NCBI RefSeq assembly: GCF_022385335.1
Contig: NZ_CP092431.1
Span: 2,852,001 to 2,916,000, forward strand
Direction of reading: 5' to 3'
Source of the DNA: Streptomyces deccanensis
GTDB taxonomy: Bacteria > Actinomycetota > Actinomycetes > Streptomycetales > Streptomycetaceae
DNA: 64,000 nt
The translations under genes and the position numbers were made by a program. Position 1 is the stretch's first letter. Each line of letters starts with the position of its first letter. The notes below the pieces were generated by a model. It saw only the letters and a program-made list of their open reading frames with translations. It had not been told where the DNA came from and did not search any database. Of this stretch, positions 52,768 to 62,447 are shown in pieces.

Positions 52768-53406
52768 ATGGCGAACACCCGTTCTCTGTCGACCGCCGCC
52801 CCGCTGACCGCCGCGTCGGGCTCCTCCCCCGTCGCCGTCCCCTCCCCCGGGCCCGCGCCCCGCCACCGGCTGCGTGCCGTGGGCCGGGACGAGGTCGTGG
52901 ACATCACCGACTTCCTGCCGCCGGGGGCCACCTGGCTGCCCGCCCCCCAGCACACCCTGCCCACGCTGCCGGGCCGGCCGCCGATGATCGGCTACCTGGT
53001 GCTCGTGCCGGCCGACCAGCAGCCGCCGGTGCCGCCGTTCGCGATCGCGGACGACGCCACTCCCACTTCCGCTTCCGCTTCCGCTTCCGCTTCCGCTTCC
53101 GTCGAGGTCGGGGACGAGCTGGTCCGCGTGGACACGGCGCAGCGCACCGCGCGGGTCGACGGGCGGCCGCTCGACCTCACCTACCTGGAGTTCGAACTCC
53201 TCGCCCATCTGGTCGCGCACCCGGGCCGGGTGCACACCCGCGACCAGTTGGTCACCACGGTGTGGGGCTACGGGCATGTGGGCGACGGGCGGACCGTCGA
53301 CGTCCACATCGCCCGGCTGCGGCGCAAGCTCGGCGCGGAGTTCCGTCAGGCGATCCAGACGGTGCGGCGGGTCGGGTACAAGTACACACCGCCGCTGGCC
53401 CGTTGA
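52768..53406 (+). CDS. Orphan OmpR-type winged-helix DNA-binding protein
   Basis: The 212-residue protein ends in a clear Trans_reg_C domain: RVDGRPLDLTYLEFELLAHL, HTRDQLVTTVWGYGHVGDGR, TVDVHIARLRRKLGAEF, VRRVGYKYTPP. No receiver domain precedes it. Instead there is a Pro/Ala-rich region, VGRDEVVDITDFLPPGATWL, and a (SerAla)n tract encoded by a TTCCGC hexanucleotide repeat (53065-53100), which could vary in length. Such orphan regulators respond to something other than phosphorylation. Starts at ATG 52768 behind GAAAGAG. A leader-type ORF lies upstream. Confidence 0.88.
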   Translation: MANTRSLSTAAPLTAASGSSPVAVPSPGPAPRHRLRAVGRDEVVDITDFLPPGATWLPAPQHTLPTLPGRPPMIGYLVLVPADQQPPVPPFAIADDATPTSASASASASASVEVGDELVRVDTAQRTARVDGRPLDLTYLEFELLAHLVAHPGRVHTRDQLVTTVWGYGHVGDGRTVDVHIARLRRKLGAEFRQAIQTVRRVGYKYTPPLAR

Positions 53407-53469
53407 CTGCGGATCGCCTGAGAGCAGATTCCCGTCCGTAGCCGCCGCCCGGCGGGCAGAGTCGTCGGT

Positions 53470-54492
53470 ATGAGACTTCTGATGCTGGGTGGTACGGAGT
53501 TCGTGGGCCGCGCCGTCGTGGAGTCGGCGCGCGCCCGCGGCTGGGAGGTGACCGTCTTCCACCGGGGACGGCACGCACCTCCGGCCGGGGTGCGGTCGTT
53601 GCTGGGCGACCGCACCGCACCGGACGGGCTCGCGGCGCTCGTCGAGGCCTCCACCGCCGGTTCCGGTTCCGGCGGGGGCGGGTGGGATGTCGTCGTCGAC
53701 ACGTGGTCGGCGGCGCCGCGAGCCGTTCGGGACACCGCGCGGCTGCTGGCCGACAAGGTCGAACGGTATGTGTACGTGTCGAGTTGCTCGGTGTACGCCT
53801 GGCCCCCGGCCGCCGGGTACGACGAGGGGGCGCCCTTGGTGGAGGGCGCGTCGGCCGACGCGGAGCAGACCGACTACGCCCGTGACAAGCGGGGTGGTGA
53901 GCTCGCCGCGGTCGAGGCGTTCGGCGCCGACCGCTCGCTCCTCGTGCGCTCCGGGCTGATCCTCGGCCCGTACGAGAACATCGGCCGACTGCCCTGGTGG
54001 CTCAACCGTGTCGCCCGGGGCGGACCGGTCCTGGCGCCCGGCCCCCGGGACCTCCCCCTCCAGTACGTCGACGTCCGCGATCTCGCCGACTGGTTGCTCG
54101 GCGCGGCGGAACGAGGGCTGGGCGGCGCCTACAACCTGGCCGGTCCCCCGGGCACGACCAGCATGGGGGAACTGCTCGACGCCTGCGTGCGGGTGACCGG
54201 CGGACGGGCCGAACTCCGCTGGACCGCACCGGAGTTGATCCTCGACGCAGGGATCGAGCCGTGGACGGGCCTGCCGGTGTGGGTGCCGGAGGGCAGCGAC
54301 CTGCACGACGCGCTGCACCGGGCGGACGTGTCACGGGCGGTGCGGGACGGACTGCGCTGCCGGGACGTCACGGAGACCGTGCGGGACACCTGGGAGTGGC
54401 TGACGGGACTCGGCGGCATCGCACCGCACCGGCCCGACCGGCCGCCGGTGGGTCTGGACCCGGCGCTGGAGGCGAAGGTGCTCGGCCGGTAG
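53470..54492 (+). CDS. NAD-dependent epimerase/dehydratase family protein
   Basis: The 340-residue extended SDR: MRLLMLGGTEFVGRAVVESA (nucleotide-binding GGTxFVG), VFHRGRHAPP, VVVDTWSAAPRAVRD, YVYVSSCSVYAWPPAAGY, DYARDKRGGELAAVEAFG (YxxxK active site), LVRSGLILGPYENIGRLPWW, YVDVRDLADWLLGAAERG and GAYNLAGPPGTTSMGELLD. The GGTxFVG variant marks the atypical SDR group (sugar epimerase or reductase-like). Substrate unknown. It is separated from the upstream regulator by 63 bp and may be cotranscribed. Confidence 0.86.
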   Translation: MRLLMLGGTEFVGRAVVESARARGWEVTVFHRGRHAPPAGVRSLLGDRTAPDGLAALVEASTAGSGSGGGGWDVVVDTWSAAPRAVRDTARLLADKVERYVYVSSCSVYAWPPAAGYDEGAPLVEGASADAEQTDYARDKRGGELAAVEAFGADRSLLVRSGLILGPYENIGRLPWWLNRVARGGPVLAPGPRDLPLQYVDVRDLADWLLGAAERGLGGAYNLAGPPGTTSMGELLDACVRVTGGRAELRWTAPELILDAGIEPWTGLPVWVPEGSDLHDALHRADVSRAVRDGLRCRDVTETVRDTWEWLTGLGGIAPHRPDRPPVGLDPALEAKVLGR

Positions 54493-54795
54493 CGCCGGGG
54501 GGGCGGTTCGGCGGCAGAACGGGCAATCGGCACGCGGGCGGCGGTTCTCGCGTATCTTGACCAGGGCCGCCGAAACGTTCCCTTCACGGACCCCGCCCGG
54601 GACCCTCACCGCGCACACGCCGTAGACGGGCGGCAACTCCCGGTGTTCCGTGGGGTGTTGAAACCAGTTTGTCCCACGAATCTCTCAGCAATTTCTGAGT
54701 CGCCTGAACACTCCTGGGACTCACCGCGTATCTGATGGAGCCGCTTCACTCCTGTCGGGCGCCTCGATGCCCCGCAAGGAAGTCAGAGGAGTTCC
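54493..54795. other. 303-bp intergenic region upstream of the DUF1996 gene
   Basis: This contains an unusually AT-rich stretch (GTTTGTCCCACGAATCTCTC, then AGCAATTTCTGAGTCGCC) at about 54668-54705. That is a plausible promoter region for the secreted protein gene; no consensus can be assigned. The ribosome binding site GAGGAG lies just before the ATG. No gene seen. Confidence 0.4.
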
Positions 54796-56382
54796 ATGGG
54801 ACGCAACACACGCAAACGACGTTCGCCGCTGGCCGTCCGGGCCATCGCCGCATCCGCGGCGCTCGCGGTCGCGGGCGGCGGCCTGGTCTGGGCGAACTTC
54901 TACGCCTCAGCGGGCGAGTCGGAGTCCGGGCAGAACAGCACGCTGGCCTCCGCGCAGGTGGCCACGATCGACTGCCCGGACGTCGGTCAGCAGCTGACGA
55001 ACGTGCCCGAGAGGGCACGCAAGGGTGTCGCCAAGGAGCTGGCGCTGCTGGACCAGCAGATCACCGAGGCCTACAAGCGCCTCGCTGACACGCGCCAGGC
55101 CCAGGCGGGAGACGCCGGCTTCGTCAACAACGCCATCATCGGCCCGCTCAAGTCCAAGCGAGTGGCCACCCTCGACCGGATCGGCATCAACATCCGGAAC
55201 GCGGGCGGACAGACTCCGCAGGGCATGGACCAGCTCGCCGGCTGCAAGGGCGTCGCTGACCCGAACCAGACCAACGCGGGTGGCGGCCAGGACCAGGGCG
55301 GCAACAACGACGGTCAGGACCAGAACCAGGACGGTGACGGTCAGAACCAGGGTGACGGCCAGAACCAGGGCGGCGACGGCCAGAACCAGGGTGACGGTCA
55401 GAACCAGGGCGGCGACGGTCAGAACCAGGGTGGCGGCGGCCAGGGCGGCAACGGTCCGGTCGCGGGCGACTTCATCGACATCAACCAGGTCCAGCCGAAC
55501 GGCGGCCCGAAGGGTGTCGGCGGCAACGGCCTCGCGGCCAACGGCGACAGCGGTTCGACGGGTACCTTCACCACGAACTGCGGCACCAACGAGAACGAGC
55601 TCCGCAACTCGGACAACGTGATCGTCGCCCCCGGTGTCAGCAACGGCGCCCAGCACCAGCACGACTACGTCGGCAACCAGAGCAACAACGCCTTCGCGAG
55701 CGACCAGGACCTGGCCAACGCGCAGACCACCTGCCAGAACCAGGGCGACAAGTCCTCCTACTTCTGGCCGGTCATCCGTCTGCAGGACGGCACCAACGAC
55801 ATCGACGCCAACGCGCCCGGCGGTGGCCAGGACGGCAACGTCGGCAAGATCGTCGAGCCGAGCCAGGCCGAGCTGAAGTTCGTCGGCAACAAGCAGGGCG
55901 ACGTCGTCGCGATGCCGACCGCGCTGCGCATCATCACCGGTGACGCTAAGTCCTTCGTGAACGGTCTGAACAACGCCAACACGAACTGGAGCTGCACGGG
56001 CTTCGAGGACCGTGTGGTGACGGACAAGTACCCGATCTGCCCGCAGGGCAGCTCCGTGGTCCGGACGTCCTTCTTCCAGAGCTGCTGGGACGGCCAGAAC
56101 ATCGACAGCGCCAACCACCGCACGCACGTCGACTTCGTCGAGCAGGACGGCAGCTGCTCCAACGGCTTCCAGGCCATCCCGCAGCTCCAGGTCCGCCTGG
56201 TCTACGACATCCCGGCCCCGTCCATCCAGAACGGGCAGCTGCAGAACGCGTACGCGATCGACTCCTTCCCGGACCAGCTGCACAAGGCCATCACCGACCA
56301 CAACGACTTCATCAACTTCTTCGACGAGAACACGATGAACCAGGTGGTCGACTGCATCAACAGTGGCCAGGACTGCCAGTAG
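54796..56382 (+). CDS. Secreted DUF1996 protein with Q/N/G-rich linker
   Basis: The 528-residue precursor has a signal-type N-terminus ([20 protein letters not shown]). A helical domain ([20 protein letters not shown]) is followed by a ~70-residue tract of Gln, Asn, Gly and Asp (repeats of [13 protein letters not shown]). The DUF1996 domain then shows [15 protein letters not shown] [56 protein letters not shown] and a C-terminal HNDFINFF segment. DUF1996 proteins are extracellular in fungi and actinobacteria and of unknown function. The repeat tract is prion-like in composition. Confidence 0.9.
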   Translation: MGRNTRKRRSPLAVRAIAASAALAVAGGGLVWANFYASAGESESGQNSTLASAQVATIDCPDVGQQLTNVPERARKGVAKELALLDQQITEAYKRLADTRQAQAGDAGFVNNAIIGPLKSKRVATLDRIGINIRNAGGQTPQGMDQLAGCKGVADPNQTNAGGGQDQGGNNDGQDQNQDGDGQNQGDGQNQGGDGQNQGDGQNQGGDGQNQGGGGQGGNGPVAGDFIDINQVQPNGGPKGVGGNGLAANGDSGSTGTFTTNCGTNENELRNSDNVIVAPGVSNGAQHQHDYVGNQSNNAFASDQDLANAQTTCQNQGDKSSYFWPVIRLQDGTNDIDANAPGGGQDGNVGKIVEPSQAELKFVGNKQGDVVAMPTALRIITGDAKSFVNGLNNANTNWSCTGFEDRVVTDKYPICPQGSSVVRTSFFQSCWDGQNIDSANHRTHVDFVEQDGSCSNGFQAIPQLQVRLVYDIPAPSIQNGQLQNAYAIDSFPDQLHKAITDHNDFINFFDENTMNQVVDCINSGQDCQ

Positions 56383-56421
56383 TCCTGAAGCAGCCACAGT
56401 CATCCTGAAGCGGTGACGAGG

Positions 56422-56452
56422 AAGCCGGCGGTGGGAATCCCACCGCCGGCTT
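56422..56452. terminator. Bidirectional terminator between convergent genes
   Basis: AAGCCGGCGGTGGG pairs perfectly with CCCACCGCCGGCTT around AAT; TTCC follows on the plus strand. It lies between the DUF1996 gene and the convergent lipoprotein gene. Confidence 0.85.
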
Positions 56453-56491
56453 TCCGTTTCCCTCGCGGTCGGTCGGCCGCCGGGGCCGCCG

Positions 56492-56944
56492 TCAGCCGCT
56501 GTGGTTGCCGTTGTTGTGGCTGCCGCCGGGGTTCATGTGCGCGGACCCCTCCTGCACCTCTCCGCCGAGCGTGCCCTGCAGCCCGCCCACGGTCTTCTTC
56601 TCCCCTACGGCGACCCACTTGCGGCCGACGAGGTAGTACCCGCCGTAGTCCTTGGCGCCGGCGAGCCACTCCGCCTGGCCCCGGTCGGTGGCGAAGGTCG
56701 CGAGGACGAACTTGCCGTCGAAGTCGCCGTCCTTGTTGGTGCACAGGGCCTGCCGGATGGTGTCCGCGTCCGTCTGCATGTCCGGCTTGCAGCCGACCTC
56801 GCCCGCGATGTGCTCCAGCGTCCCGGTCGCCGTCTTCGGAACGGCGGCCTCGGCGTCGTCGCCCGAGCCGCAGCCGGTCAGCAGCAGCAGGGCGGCGACC
56901 GTGCCGGCCGCGCTCCCCGCAAGGCTCTTCCTCGTCAAACTCAT
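56492..56944 (-). CDS. Lipoprotein, unknown function
   Basis: The 150-residue precursor has a typical lipobox (ALLLLTGCGSG). A small mature domain follows: LEHIAGEVGCKPDMQTDADT, IRQALCTNKDGDFDGKFVLA and DRGQAEWLAGAKDYGGYYLV. It ends with a His/Asn/Gly-rich tail (MNPGGSHNNGNHSG) that could bind metal. Two cysteines in the mature part may form a disulfide. ATG 56944 has GGAGG five bases upstream. It is divergent from the GH89 gene (115 bp). No family recognised. Confidence 0.85.
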   Translation of the reverse strand: MSLTRKSLAGSAAGTVAALLLLTGCGSGDDAEAAVPKTATGTLEHIAGEVGCKPDMQTDADTIRQALCTNKDGDFDGKFVLATFATDRGQAEWLAGAKDYGGYYLVGRKWVAVGEKKTVGGLQGTLGGEVQEGSAHMNPGGSHNNGNHSG

Positions 56945-57059
56945 CCGTACCTCCGCGTCCATTCCGGCGACGTGAACTCGCCAGCTCCGTGCGCACCGTT
57001 GTTCACGGACGGTCGCCCAGTTAGCGTGCCGCCACTGTCGACACAGGGGGCACACAGAC

Positions 57060-60000
57060 ATGAACAGTCCGTCGCGACGCACGGTGCTGGGCTCGGCCGG
57101 TGTCATCGGCCTCGGAACCTACCTGCAGTGGTCGGCCCCGGCCCACGCCGCAGAGAGCCCCGGCGAGGGCCCCGTCTTCGATACGGCTCCCGCGCGCTCC
57201 GCGCTCAATCGGCTGCTGCCCGGCCACGCCGGACAGTTCCGGCTCAGTCTGCTCGACCGCAGCGGCACCGTCGACCGTTTCCGGGTCACGGGCACCACCG
57301 GGAGCATCCGGGTCCAGGCCACGACTCCCGCCACCCTGCTCATGGGCGTCCACTGGTACCTCAAGTACGTCTGCGGGGCGCACCTCGCCTGGAACGGCAG
57401 CCAGCTCGACCTGCCGAAGCGCCTGCCCGCGCCGGCCCGCCCCCTGGAGAGATCCACCGCCCTCCCCCACCGCTTCGCGCTCAACGACACCAACGACGGC
57501 TACACCGCCCCGTACGCGGACTGGCCGTACTGGGAGCACCAGATCGACCTGCTGGCGGCGCACGGCTGCAACGAGGTGCTGGTCATCGCGGGGATGGAGG
57601 CCGTCTACCACCGGCTGCTGAAGGACTTCGGCTACTCCGACGAGGAGTCCCGGGCCTGGCTGCCCGCGCCCTCGCACCAGCCCTGGTGGCTGCTGCAGAA
57701 CCTCTCCGGCTACGGCGGCCCCCTCTCCCCCGAGCTGATCGCCCGCCGGGCCGCCCTGGGCCGGCGGATCGCCGACCGGCTGCGCGAACTGGGCATGTCG
57801 CCGGTGCTGCCCGGCTACTACGGGCATGTGCCCAAGGAGTTCGTCCAGCGCAACGGCGGTGACGCGCACGTCGTCCCGCAGGGCATCTGGCACGGCTTCG
57901 AACGCCCCGACTGGCTCGACCCGCGCACCGACACCTTCGCCCGGGTCGCCGCCTCCTTCTACGGCCACCTCCAGGACGTGTACGGCGAGGCGTCCCTCTT
58001 CAAGATGGACCTGCTGCACGAGGGCGGCACCGCGGGCGACGTGCCGGTGCCGGACGCCGCGCAGGGCGTGGAGCGCGCCCTCCAGAAGGCCCGTCCGGGC
58101 GCCACCTGGGTGATCCTTGGCTGGCAGGAGAACCCGCTGCCCGAACTCCTGGACGCCATCGACCGGTCGAAGATGCTGATCGTGGACGGGGTGTCCGACC
58201 GCTACAGCAGCGTCACGAACCGCGAGCGCGACTGGGGCGGCACCCCGTACTGCTTCGGCACAATCCCCAACTTCGGCGGCCGGACGACCATCGGGGCCCG
58301 CGCGCACCTGTGGAACGACAAGTTCTTCGCCTGGCGGGACAAGGCCGACAGCGCGCTCGTCGGTACGGCGTTCATGCCGGAGGCCACCGACCGCGACCCG
58401 GCGGCCTTCGAGCTCTTCTCCGAACTGGCCTGGACACCGAAGAAGATCGACCGGGCCGCCTGGTTCTCCTCGTACGCCGACTTCCGCTACGGCGGCCGCG
58501 ACGAGGGTGCCCGCAAGGCGTGGCGGGCGCTGCACGACACCGCCTACCAGCAGCGGGCCGTGGAGCGCAGCGACCCGCACGACTCGCTCTTCTGCGCCCG
58601 CCCCGACCTGGCGGCGGACCGGGCCGCCGAGTACGCGCCGAGGACCCTGACGTACGACCCGGGCCGCTTCGACGCGGCGCTCGCGGGCCTGCTGGGCGTG
58701 GCGAGCGGGCTGCGCCGCAGCCCGGCGTACCGGTACGACGTGGTGGACGTGGCCCGGCAGGCGCTCGCGCACCGGAGCCGGCAGTACCTGCCGCAGCTGC
58801 GGGCGGCCTACCGGCGGGGCGATCTCGCGACGTTCCGTGCCCTGTCCACGCTCTGGCTGCGGCTGATGCGCTTGTCGGACGAGGTGACGGGGACGAACTC
58901 GGCGTTCCTGCTCGGGCCGTGGGTGAACGACGCGCGGGCGATGGCCACGAACGACGCCGAGCGGGCGGAGTTCGAGCGGACGGCGAAGGTGCTGATCACG
59001 GTGTGGGGCGGGCGGGCCACGTCCGACACGGGGAATCTGCACGAGTACGGCAACCGGGAGTGGAACGGTCTCATGGCCGACTTCTATGTGCCGCGCTGGC
59101 AGAAGTGGCTGGACACGCTGGAGGACGCGCTCGCCACGGGGACCGCTCCGGCGGCCGTGGACTGGTTCGCGTTCGAGGAGCCGTGGACGCGGGAGCGGAA
59201 GGACTATCCGGCGCGGCCGGTGGGGGACGCGCACCGGGCGGCGGTGCGGGTGCGGGACGTGCTGGCGCGGGCGCCGTACCAGGGGTCGCTGACCGTCACC
59301 GCCGACCCGCCGGTGCTGCCGCCGGGCGGGCGGGCTCGGCTGTCGGCGGTGTTCCGCAACGTCAACGGGCTGCGGGCCACCGGGCGGGTGGACTTCGCGC
59401 TCGGCGGCTTCGCCGGGACGGCCGAGCCGGAGGGGTCGACATCGTTGCCGAGCGTCCCCGCGGCGGGCTCCGGGACGGTGCGGTGGCGCGCGGACCCGCC
59501 GGACGCGCCGCTCGACCGGCCGTTGCGGCCGCTGCCGTACACGGTGACGGTGAAGTACGGGCCGCGTGGTGAGGGCCGGGTCGAGGGGCGGTTCGACGGC
59601 ACGCTCTTCGAGGCCGGGACGTTGGCTTCCGGGTGGCGTACCTACACCAACAATGGCGCCGTCTTCGGACAGTTGGGGGATCGGTTCGGGATCGACGGGG
59701 GCGGGGCTGACCTGTGGCGGGGGACGTCGGAGTTCGGCACGGTCTATCGGGCGGGGGCGCTGCGGGACGGGACGGCCGTGACGCTGCGGGTCGACTCCCA
59801 GGCGGCGACCGGGAACTGGGCGCGGGCGGGGATCGTGGTGCGGAACAGTCTCGGGACGGCCGGGTCGGCGGGGTTCCTGAATCTGGCGGTCACTCCGGGG
59901 AACGGGGTGGTGTTGTCGTACGACAGCACGGGGGACGGGACGCTCGACACGTATCGGCGGATCACGGGGGTGAAGGCGCCGGTGGTGTTGCGGTTGCGGC

Positions 60001-60188
60001 GGACGGGGGTGGGGGCGTACACGGGGGAGTGTTCTACGGATGAGGGGGCGACGTGGCGGGTGGTGGCGTCGGTGGGGGTGCCGGGGGGCTTGGCCGGGGG
60101 GCAGGATGTGGGGCTCTTCATGAGTGCGACGAATGGGGGGAGCGGGGCTCGGGGGTTGGTCGAGTTCAGTGGGTGGTCGTTGGACTGA
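57060..60188 (+). CDS. Alpha-N-acetylglucosaminidase (GH89), Tat-secreted, with C-terminal lectin-like domain
   Basis: The 1042-residue protein begins with a twin-arginine signal (SPSRRTVLGSAGVIGLGTYL). GH89 blocks follow: LMGVHWYLKYVCGAHLAWNG, RFALNDTNDGYTAPYADWPY, WWLLQNLSGYGGPLSPELI, VPQGIWHGFERPDWLDPRTD, FKMDLLHEGGTAGDVPV, WVILGWQENPLPELLDAI, FGTIPNFGGRTTIGARAHLW. The enzyme removes terminal alpha-linked GlcNAc from glycans, as human NAGLU does for heparan sulfate. A beta-rich C-terminal region (~730-1042) with an Ig-like part and a concanavalin-like module (FEAGTLASGWRTYTNNGAVF) is probably for binding. Codon choice drifts to GGG-rich in the last 200 codons. Confidence 0.9.
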   Translation: MNSPSRRTVLGSAGVIGLGTYLQWSAPAHAAESPGEGPVFDTAPARSALNRLLPGHAGQFRLSLLDRSGTVDRFRVTGTTGSIRVQATTPATLLMGVHWYLKYVCGAHLAWNGSQLDLPKRLPAPARPLERSTALPHRFALNDTNDGYTAPYADWPYWEHQIDLLAAHGCNEVLVIAGMEAVYHRLLKDFGYSDEESRAWLPAPSHQPWWLLQNLSGYGGPLSPELIARRAALGRRIADRLRELGMSPVLPGYYGHVPKEFVQRNGGDAHVVPQGIWHGFERPDWLDPRTDTFARVAASFYGHLQDVYGEASLFKMDLLHEGGTAGDVPVPDAAQGVERALQKARPGATWVILGWQENPLPELLDAIDRSKMLIVDGVSDRYSSVTNRERDWGGTPYCFGTIPNFGGRTTIGARAHLWNDKFFAWRDKADSALVGTAFMPEATDRDPAAFELFSELAWTPKKIDRAAWFSSYADFRYGGRDEGARKAWRALHDTAYQQRAVERSDPHDSLFCARPDLAADRAAEYAPRTLTYDPGRFDAALAGLLGVASGLRRSPAYRYDVVDVARQALAHRSRQYLPQLRAAYRRGDLATFRALSTLWLRLMRLSDEVTGTNSAFLLGPWVNDARAMATNDAERAEFERTAKVLITVWGGRATSDTGNLHEYGNREWNGLMADFYVPRWQKWLDTLEDALATGTAPAAVDWFAFEEPWTRERKDYPARPVGDAHRAAVRVRDVLARAPYQGSLTVTADPPVLPPGGRARLSAVFRNVNGLRATGRVDFALGGFAGTAEPEGSTSLPSVPAAGSGTVRWRADPPDAPLDRPLRPLPYTVTVKYGPRGEGRVEGRFDGTLFEAGTLASGWRTYTNNGAVFGQLGDRFGIDGGGADLWRGTSEFGTVYRAGALRDGTAVTLRVDSQAATGNWARAGIVVRNSLGTAGSAGFLNLAVTPGNGVVLSYDSTGDGTLDTYRRITGVKAPVVLRLRRTGVGAYTGECSTDEGATWRVVASVGVPGGLAGGQDVGLFMSATNGGSGARGLVEFSGWSLD

Positions 60189-60189
60189 C

Positions 60190-60412
60190 CTTTTCTCGCC
60201 CCCGCCGCCCCTACCCGTCCCATCCTCAAGGGGCTGCGCCCCTTTGACCCCCATGCGTCCGTCCGGTGGGGGCTGGTCGCGCAGTTCCCCGCGCCCCTGA
60301 AAAGCCGGGGCTGCGCCCCGCGCTTTTCAGGCCCGCAGGGCCTGGTCTTTCAGGGGCGCGGGGAACTGCGCGAGAAGCCCCACTCACCCGCAGCCGCCGA
60401 CGAAACCCGTAC
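60190..60412. repeat. Dispersed modular inverted repeat, copy 10 (full length with outer module)
   Basis: It starts right after the GH89 stop with CTCGCCCCCGCCGCCCCTAC, nearly identical to copy 1. Then come the core (60278-60298), AAAAGCCGGGGCTGCGCCCC hairpin, CAGGCCCGCAGGGCCTG hairpin, reverse core (60352-60372) and C-rich terminal module. Together with copy 1 it defines the longest form. Confidence 0.9.
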
Positions 60413-60551
60413 ACCCATCCCACTGGGCGCCCCGGCCCACCCCAGTGGAACGGCGGCGTGGTGACCATCTGACCTATCGCTCGTTTTGTTGAACGTGCAG
60501 TCACAGGATGTCGCCCCGCGCCCCGCAGCTTCCCGCGTTCAGGAGTCGGTC

Positions 60552-62447
60552 GTGGATGTCGAGCAGGCGGAGGCCGCGCTCGTCGAGCACTACCCGCGTC
60601 TGGTGCGGCTCGCCTATCTGACGTTGCCGCCGAGCCTGGGCCGCAACCGCCGTGTCCTGACGGCGCACGCGCTGACGCAGCGGGCGCTGCCGAGGGGACG
60701 CAAGTCGGCCCCGCTGATCCCGGCCCAGGCGACGGGCACGGGAACCGTGGCGGGGCGCGAGCGCAACCCCGGGTACGCCTACGTCCGGCTCCAAGTGGTC
60801 CGCACCGCCCTGGAGGCCGGACTGCCGCTGCGGCGCAGGGCGTGGCCGAAGCGGTCCCAACTGCCGCCGCTGCTCCCGAGGGTGTGGGGGCTGCGGCTCT
60901 TCCCCCGCTCGGGCGGCGCCGACGAACTGGCCCTGGACCAGCGGCTGTCGGCGCTCTCTTCGCCGGCCCGCGCCGCCTATGTCCTGCGGGGACTGGAGAA
61001 GCTCCCCGACCCGGTGATCCGGACGCTCCTCGAAGAGGCCGGGGCCGATGATCCGGCCGCCGCGCTGCGGGAGGCCGACTCGGTGCCGGCGCGGCTGCAC
61101 GCGCTGCTCCTCTCCCCCGAGTACGACCCCTGCTCACTGCACGCCCGCCCCACCGATCTCATGCGCCGCCGCCAGCACACCAAGGCCGCGCTGGCCGCCA
61201 CGGCCGCCGTGGTGGTGTGCGGGGCGCTCCTCGGCCTGCCCGGGGAGGGATGGGGCCCGGACGGCGCGGCGGCGCCCCCGTACGCGCTCAACCCGGCGGC
61301 CCAGGAGGCGCTCGATCCGGGCCGATTGGCGAAGGCGTCGGCCACGGCGTGGCAGGCGACGGGGCGGACCGACTTCACCACCTGGCCCGCGCGCGGCGAT
61401 CTCGTCGAGGACAAGGCGCTGTTGCGGCGGGCCCTCGCGGTCTGGGCCCGCCCCGGCGAGTCCGTGCAGGTCGCGGTCACCCTCGGCACCCAGGCCGGTC
61501 CCCCGCCCGGCCCGCCGCGGTTGCTGTACGCGGGCAAGGTCGACAACCTCAGGGTCGTCCTGCTCCACGACGGCCTGCGGATCGCCCGGTACGCCGAGCC
61601 GCTCGACGACCCGGGCATGGCGGCCCTCGACCTGACCCGGGTGGACGGGGCGACCGGCGCCGGCGCGAGCGCCCTGGTGCTGGGCCGGGTCGACGGCAAC
61701 GTCCGCTATCTGACGGCTCCTTGGGTGCGCGCGGCGGCCGTACGGGATCTGACGAAGACCGACGGCGAGGTGCGGAGGCTGGCACTGGCGAAGGACGGGA
61801 CGACGGCCCCGTTCGCCAGTCCGGCGGTGCGGACCGGGACGTGCGAGTCGTGGGACGTCCTTCAGCTGACCGACGCCACGGGCCGTACCCGGCTGTTGAG
61901 CGATCTGGCGGAGGTGGTTCCCGCGCACCTCACCGTGGGCCGCCCGTCGACCGCGCCCGCCCGTGACGCGTCCGCCGCCCCCGCCGCCTGGGCTCCCTTC
62001 GCCTGCTCCCTCGCCGCCGTGCGGTCGCAGGGTGTGCGGACCGTCAACGCCTGGCAGTTCGCCCGCCAGCCGCTGCCCGACGGCAGCGGCACGGCCGACT
62101 GGGTGTGCACCCGCACCGAGACCTGGCGGGGCGCGGGCACCCGGGCGATGACCCAGTTCAACACCCCGGCCGGCGCGTACGTCACGGCCGCCGCCGACGA
62201 GGTCCCCGCCTGCGGCCCGGCCGACCCCCATGTCCTCGCCGTGGGGCCCTGGAAGTCCGCGGCAGGCACCTCCTATCTGCTGGCCGCCGGCGGCAAGGAC
62301 ACCGTCTCCGTCGAACTGAGCGGCGGGGTGAACGGATCGGCGCAGGGCAACCTGCTCGCCGTACCGGCCGAGGACGGCGCGCGGGCGGAGTTGAAGGGGA
62401 CGCTGGCGAACGGCCGGGAGATCAACGGGCTTCAGCCCGCCCGGTGA
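60552..62447 (+). CDS. Sigma-factor-like domain fused to a membrane anchor and extracytoplasmic domain
   Basis: The 631-residue protein. The first ~200 residues look like a divergent ECF sigma or SigE-like region (VEQAEAALVEHYPRLVRLAY at the start, LDQRLSALSSPARAAYVLRG and LPDPVIRTLLEEAGADDPAA in region 4 positions). A single hydrophobic helix (HTKAALAATAAVVVCGALLG) follows near residue 212. A ~400-residue outer part (RTDFTTWPARGDLVEDKALL, CESWDVLQLTDATGRTRLLS) contains four cysteines. I do not recognise the outer domain. GTG 60552 has AGGAG six bases upstream and is preferred to upstream TTG/GTG codons. Confidence 0.78.
   Translation: MDVEQAEAALVEHYPRLVRLAYLTLPPSLGRNRRVLTAHALTQRALPRGRKSAPLIPAQATGTGTVAGRERNPGYAYVRLQVVRTALEAGLPLRRRAWPKRSQLPPLLPRVWGLRLFPRSGGADELALDQRLSALSSPARAAYVLRGLEKLPDPVIRTLLEEAGADDPAAALREADSVPARLHALLLSPEYDPCSLHARPTDLMRRRQHTKAALAATAAVVVCGALLGLPGEGWGPDGAAAPPYALNPAAQEALDPGRLAKASATAWQATGRTDFTTWPARGDLVEDKALLRRALAVWARPGESVQVAVTLGTQAGPPPGPPRLLYAGKVDNLRVVLLHDGLRIARYAEPLDDPGMAALDLTRVDGATGAGASALVLGRVDGNVRYLTAPWVRAAAVRDLTKTDGEVRRLALAKDGTTAPFASPAVRTGTCESWDVLQLTDATGRTRLLSDLAEVVPAHLTVGRPSTAPARDASAAPAAWAPFACSLAAVRSQGVRTVNAWQFARQPLPDGSGTADWVCTRTETWRGAGTRAMTQFNTPAGAYVTAAADEVPACGPADPHVLAVGPWKSAAGTSYLLAAGGKDTVSVELSGGVNGSAQGNLLAVPAEDGARAELKGTLANGREINGLQPAR

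Noticed and set aside
53470..54492. UDP-sugar epimerase supplying the exopolysaccharide locus
   Set aside because: It is 40 kb away, belongs to an atypical SDR group, and nothing ties it to UDP-GlcNAc.
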